Shown: positions 5,558-5,624 of the stretch, one piece after another
How the letters are laid out: each line of letters opens with the position of its first letter
How positions within the stretch are numbered: position 1 is the stretch's first letter
Origin: Faecalimonas sp.
GTDB lineage: Bacteria; Bacillota_A; Clostridia; Lachnospirales; Lachnospiraceae
Assembly (NCBI GenBank): GCA_026169575.1
Contig: JAPFCT010000410.1
Span: 1 to 5,624 of the forward strand
Direction of reading: 5' to 3'
DNA length: 5,624 nucleotides
Notes under the pieces: generated by a model
Told to the model about the DNA's origin: nothing
Databases searched by the model: none
What the model saw: only the letters and a program-made list of their open reading frames with translations
Translations under genes and position numbers: made by a program

Positions 5558-5586
5558 CATATACCTTCAAAATCACATACAGTCAA
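5558..5586 (-). promoter_or_regulatory. Candidate distal promoter just upstream of the terminator
   Basis: TTGACT (5581-5586) is followed after 17 bp by TATATG (5558-5563), each one mismatch from or near consensus. Transcription would begin near 5551 and reach the terminator after only about 45 nt. Nothing else recognisable lies in 5537-5624; the region is purine-rich on this strand and may hold the 3' end of an upstream gene. Confidence 0.4.
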
Positions 5587-5624
5587 CTACTTTTCTAAGT
5601 TTCTTTCTCTTTCCATCCTTCTCC

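Noticed and set aside
5498..5560. 20-codon minus-strand frame spanning the terminator upstream of the regulator
   Set aside because: Its ATG lies inside the candidate -10 and the upstream GAAGG is too close; the coding stretch is mostly the terminator itself.
5573..5623. Possible C-terminal tail of an upstream gene (16 residues, basic) entering from the window edge
   Set aside because: It would fit with the terminator that follows, but 16 codons with no recognisable motif are too little evidence, and two other frames also enter open.
1..5624. CRISPR array, tRNA, rRNA, insertion sequence or phage genes
   Set aside because: No regularly spaced repeats, cloverleaf sequence, transposase or phage motif was seen on either strand.

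Overview
This window looks like chromosomal DNA of a low-GC Gram-positive anaerobe, most likely a gut Clostridia member such as a Lachnospiraceae species. That assignment is an inference from the moderately AT-rich composition, strong AGGAGG-type ribosome binding sites, T-rich intrinsic terminators and the gene families present. Every supported gene lies on the minus strand, so transcription runs from high to low coordinates.

Right end (5624 to 3489): a terminator for an upstream transcript (5506-5536) lies below a possible distal promoter. It is followed by a near-consensus promoter (TTGACA, 17 bp, TATCAT) and a 631-residue LicR/ManR-type PTS-regulated activator. The activator has two helix-turn-helix regions, two PRDs with all four histidines, an EIIB-like domain and an EIIA domain.

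Middle (3488 to 715): a roughly 110-bp control region with two inverted repeats about two helical turns apart precedes a tight four-gene operon. The genes are lactose/cellobiose-family PTS enzymes IIA, IIB and IIC, then a 204-residue protein resembling the C-terminal region of the AAA+ protein RarA/MgsA without any ATPase domain. Its start overlaps the end of the IIC gene. The likely logic is that the activator senses PTS phosphorylation state and switches on the transporter, which imports and phosphorylates a beta-glucoside or other oligosaccharide. No phospho-glycosidase gene is visible, and the RarA-C-like gene occupies the position where one might be expected. The IIC has Asn where I expect the substrate-site His of the family.

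Left end (714 to 1): an intergenic stretch holds an imperfect 27-bp direct repeat, a palindrome, two candidate terminators and a candidate promoter. After it comes the N-terminal 149 residues of an ABC exporter membrane domain, cut by the window edge.

The best candidate for something undescribed is the PTS operon carrying a stand-alone RarA C-terminal-like protein, together with the substituted IIC site.
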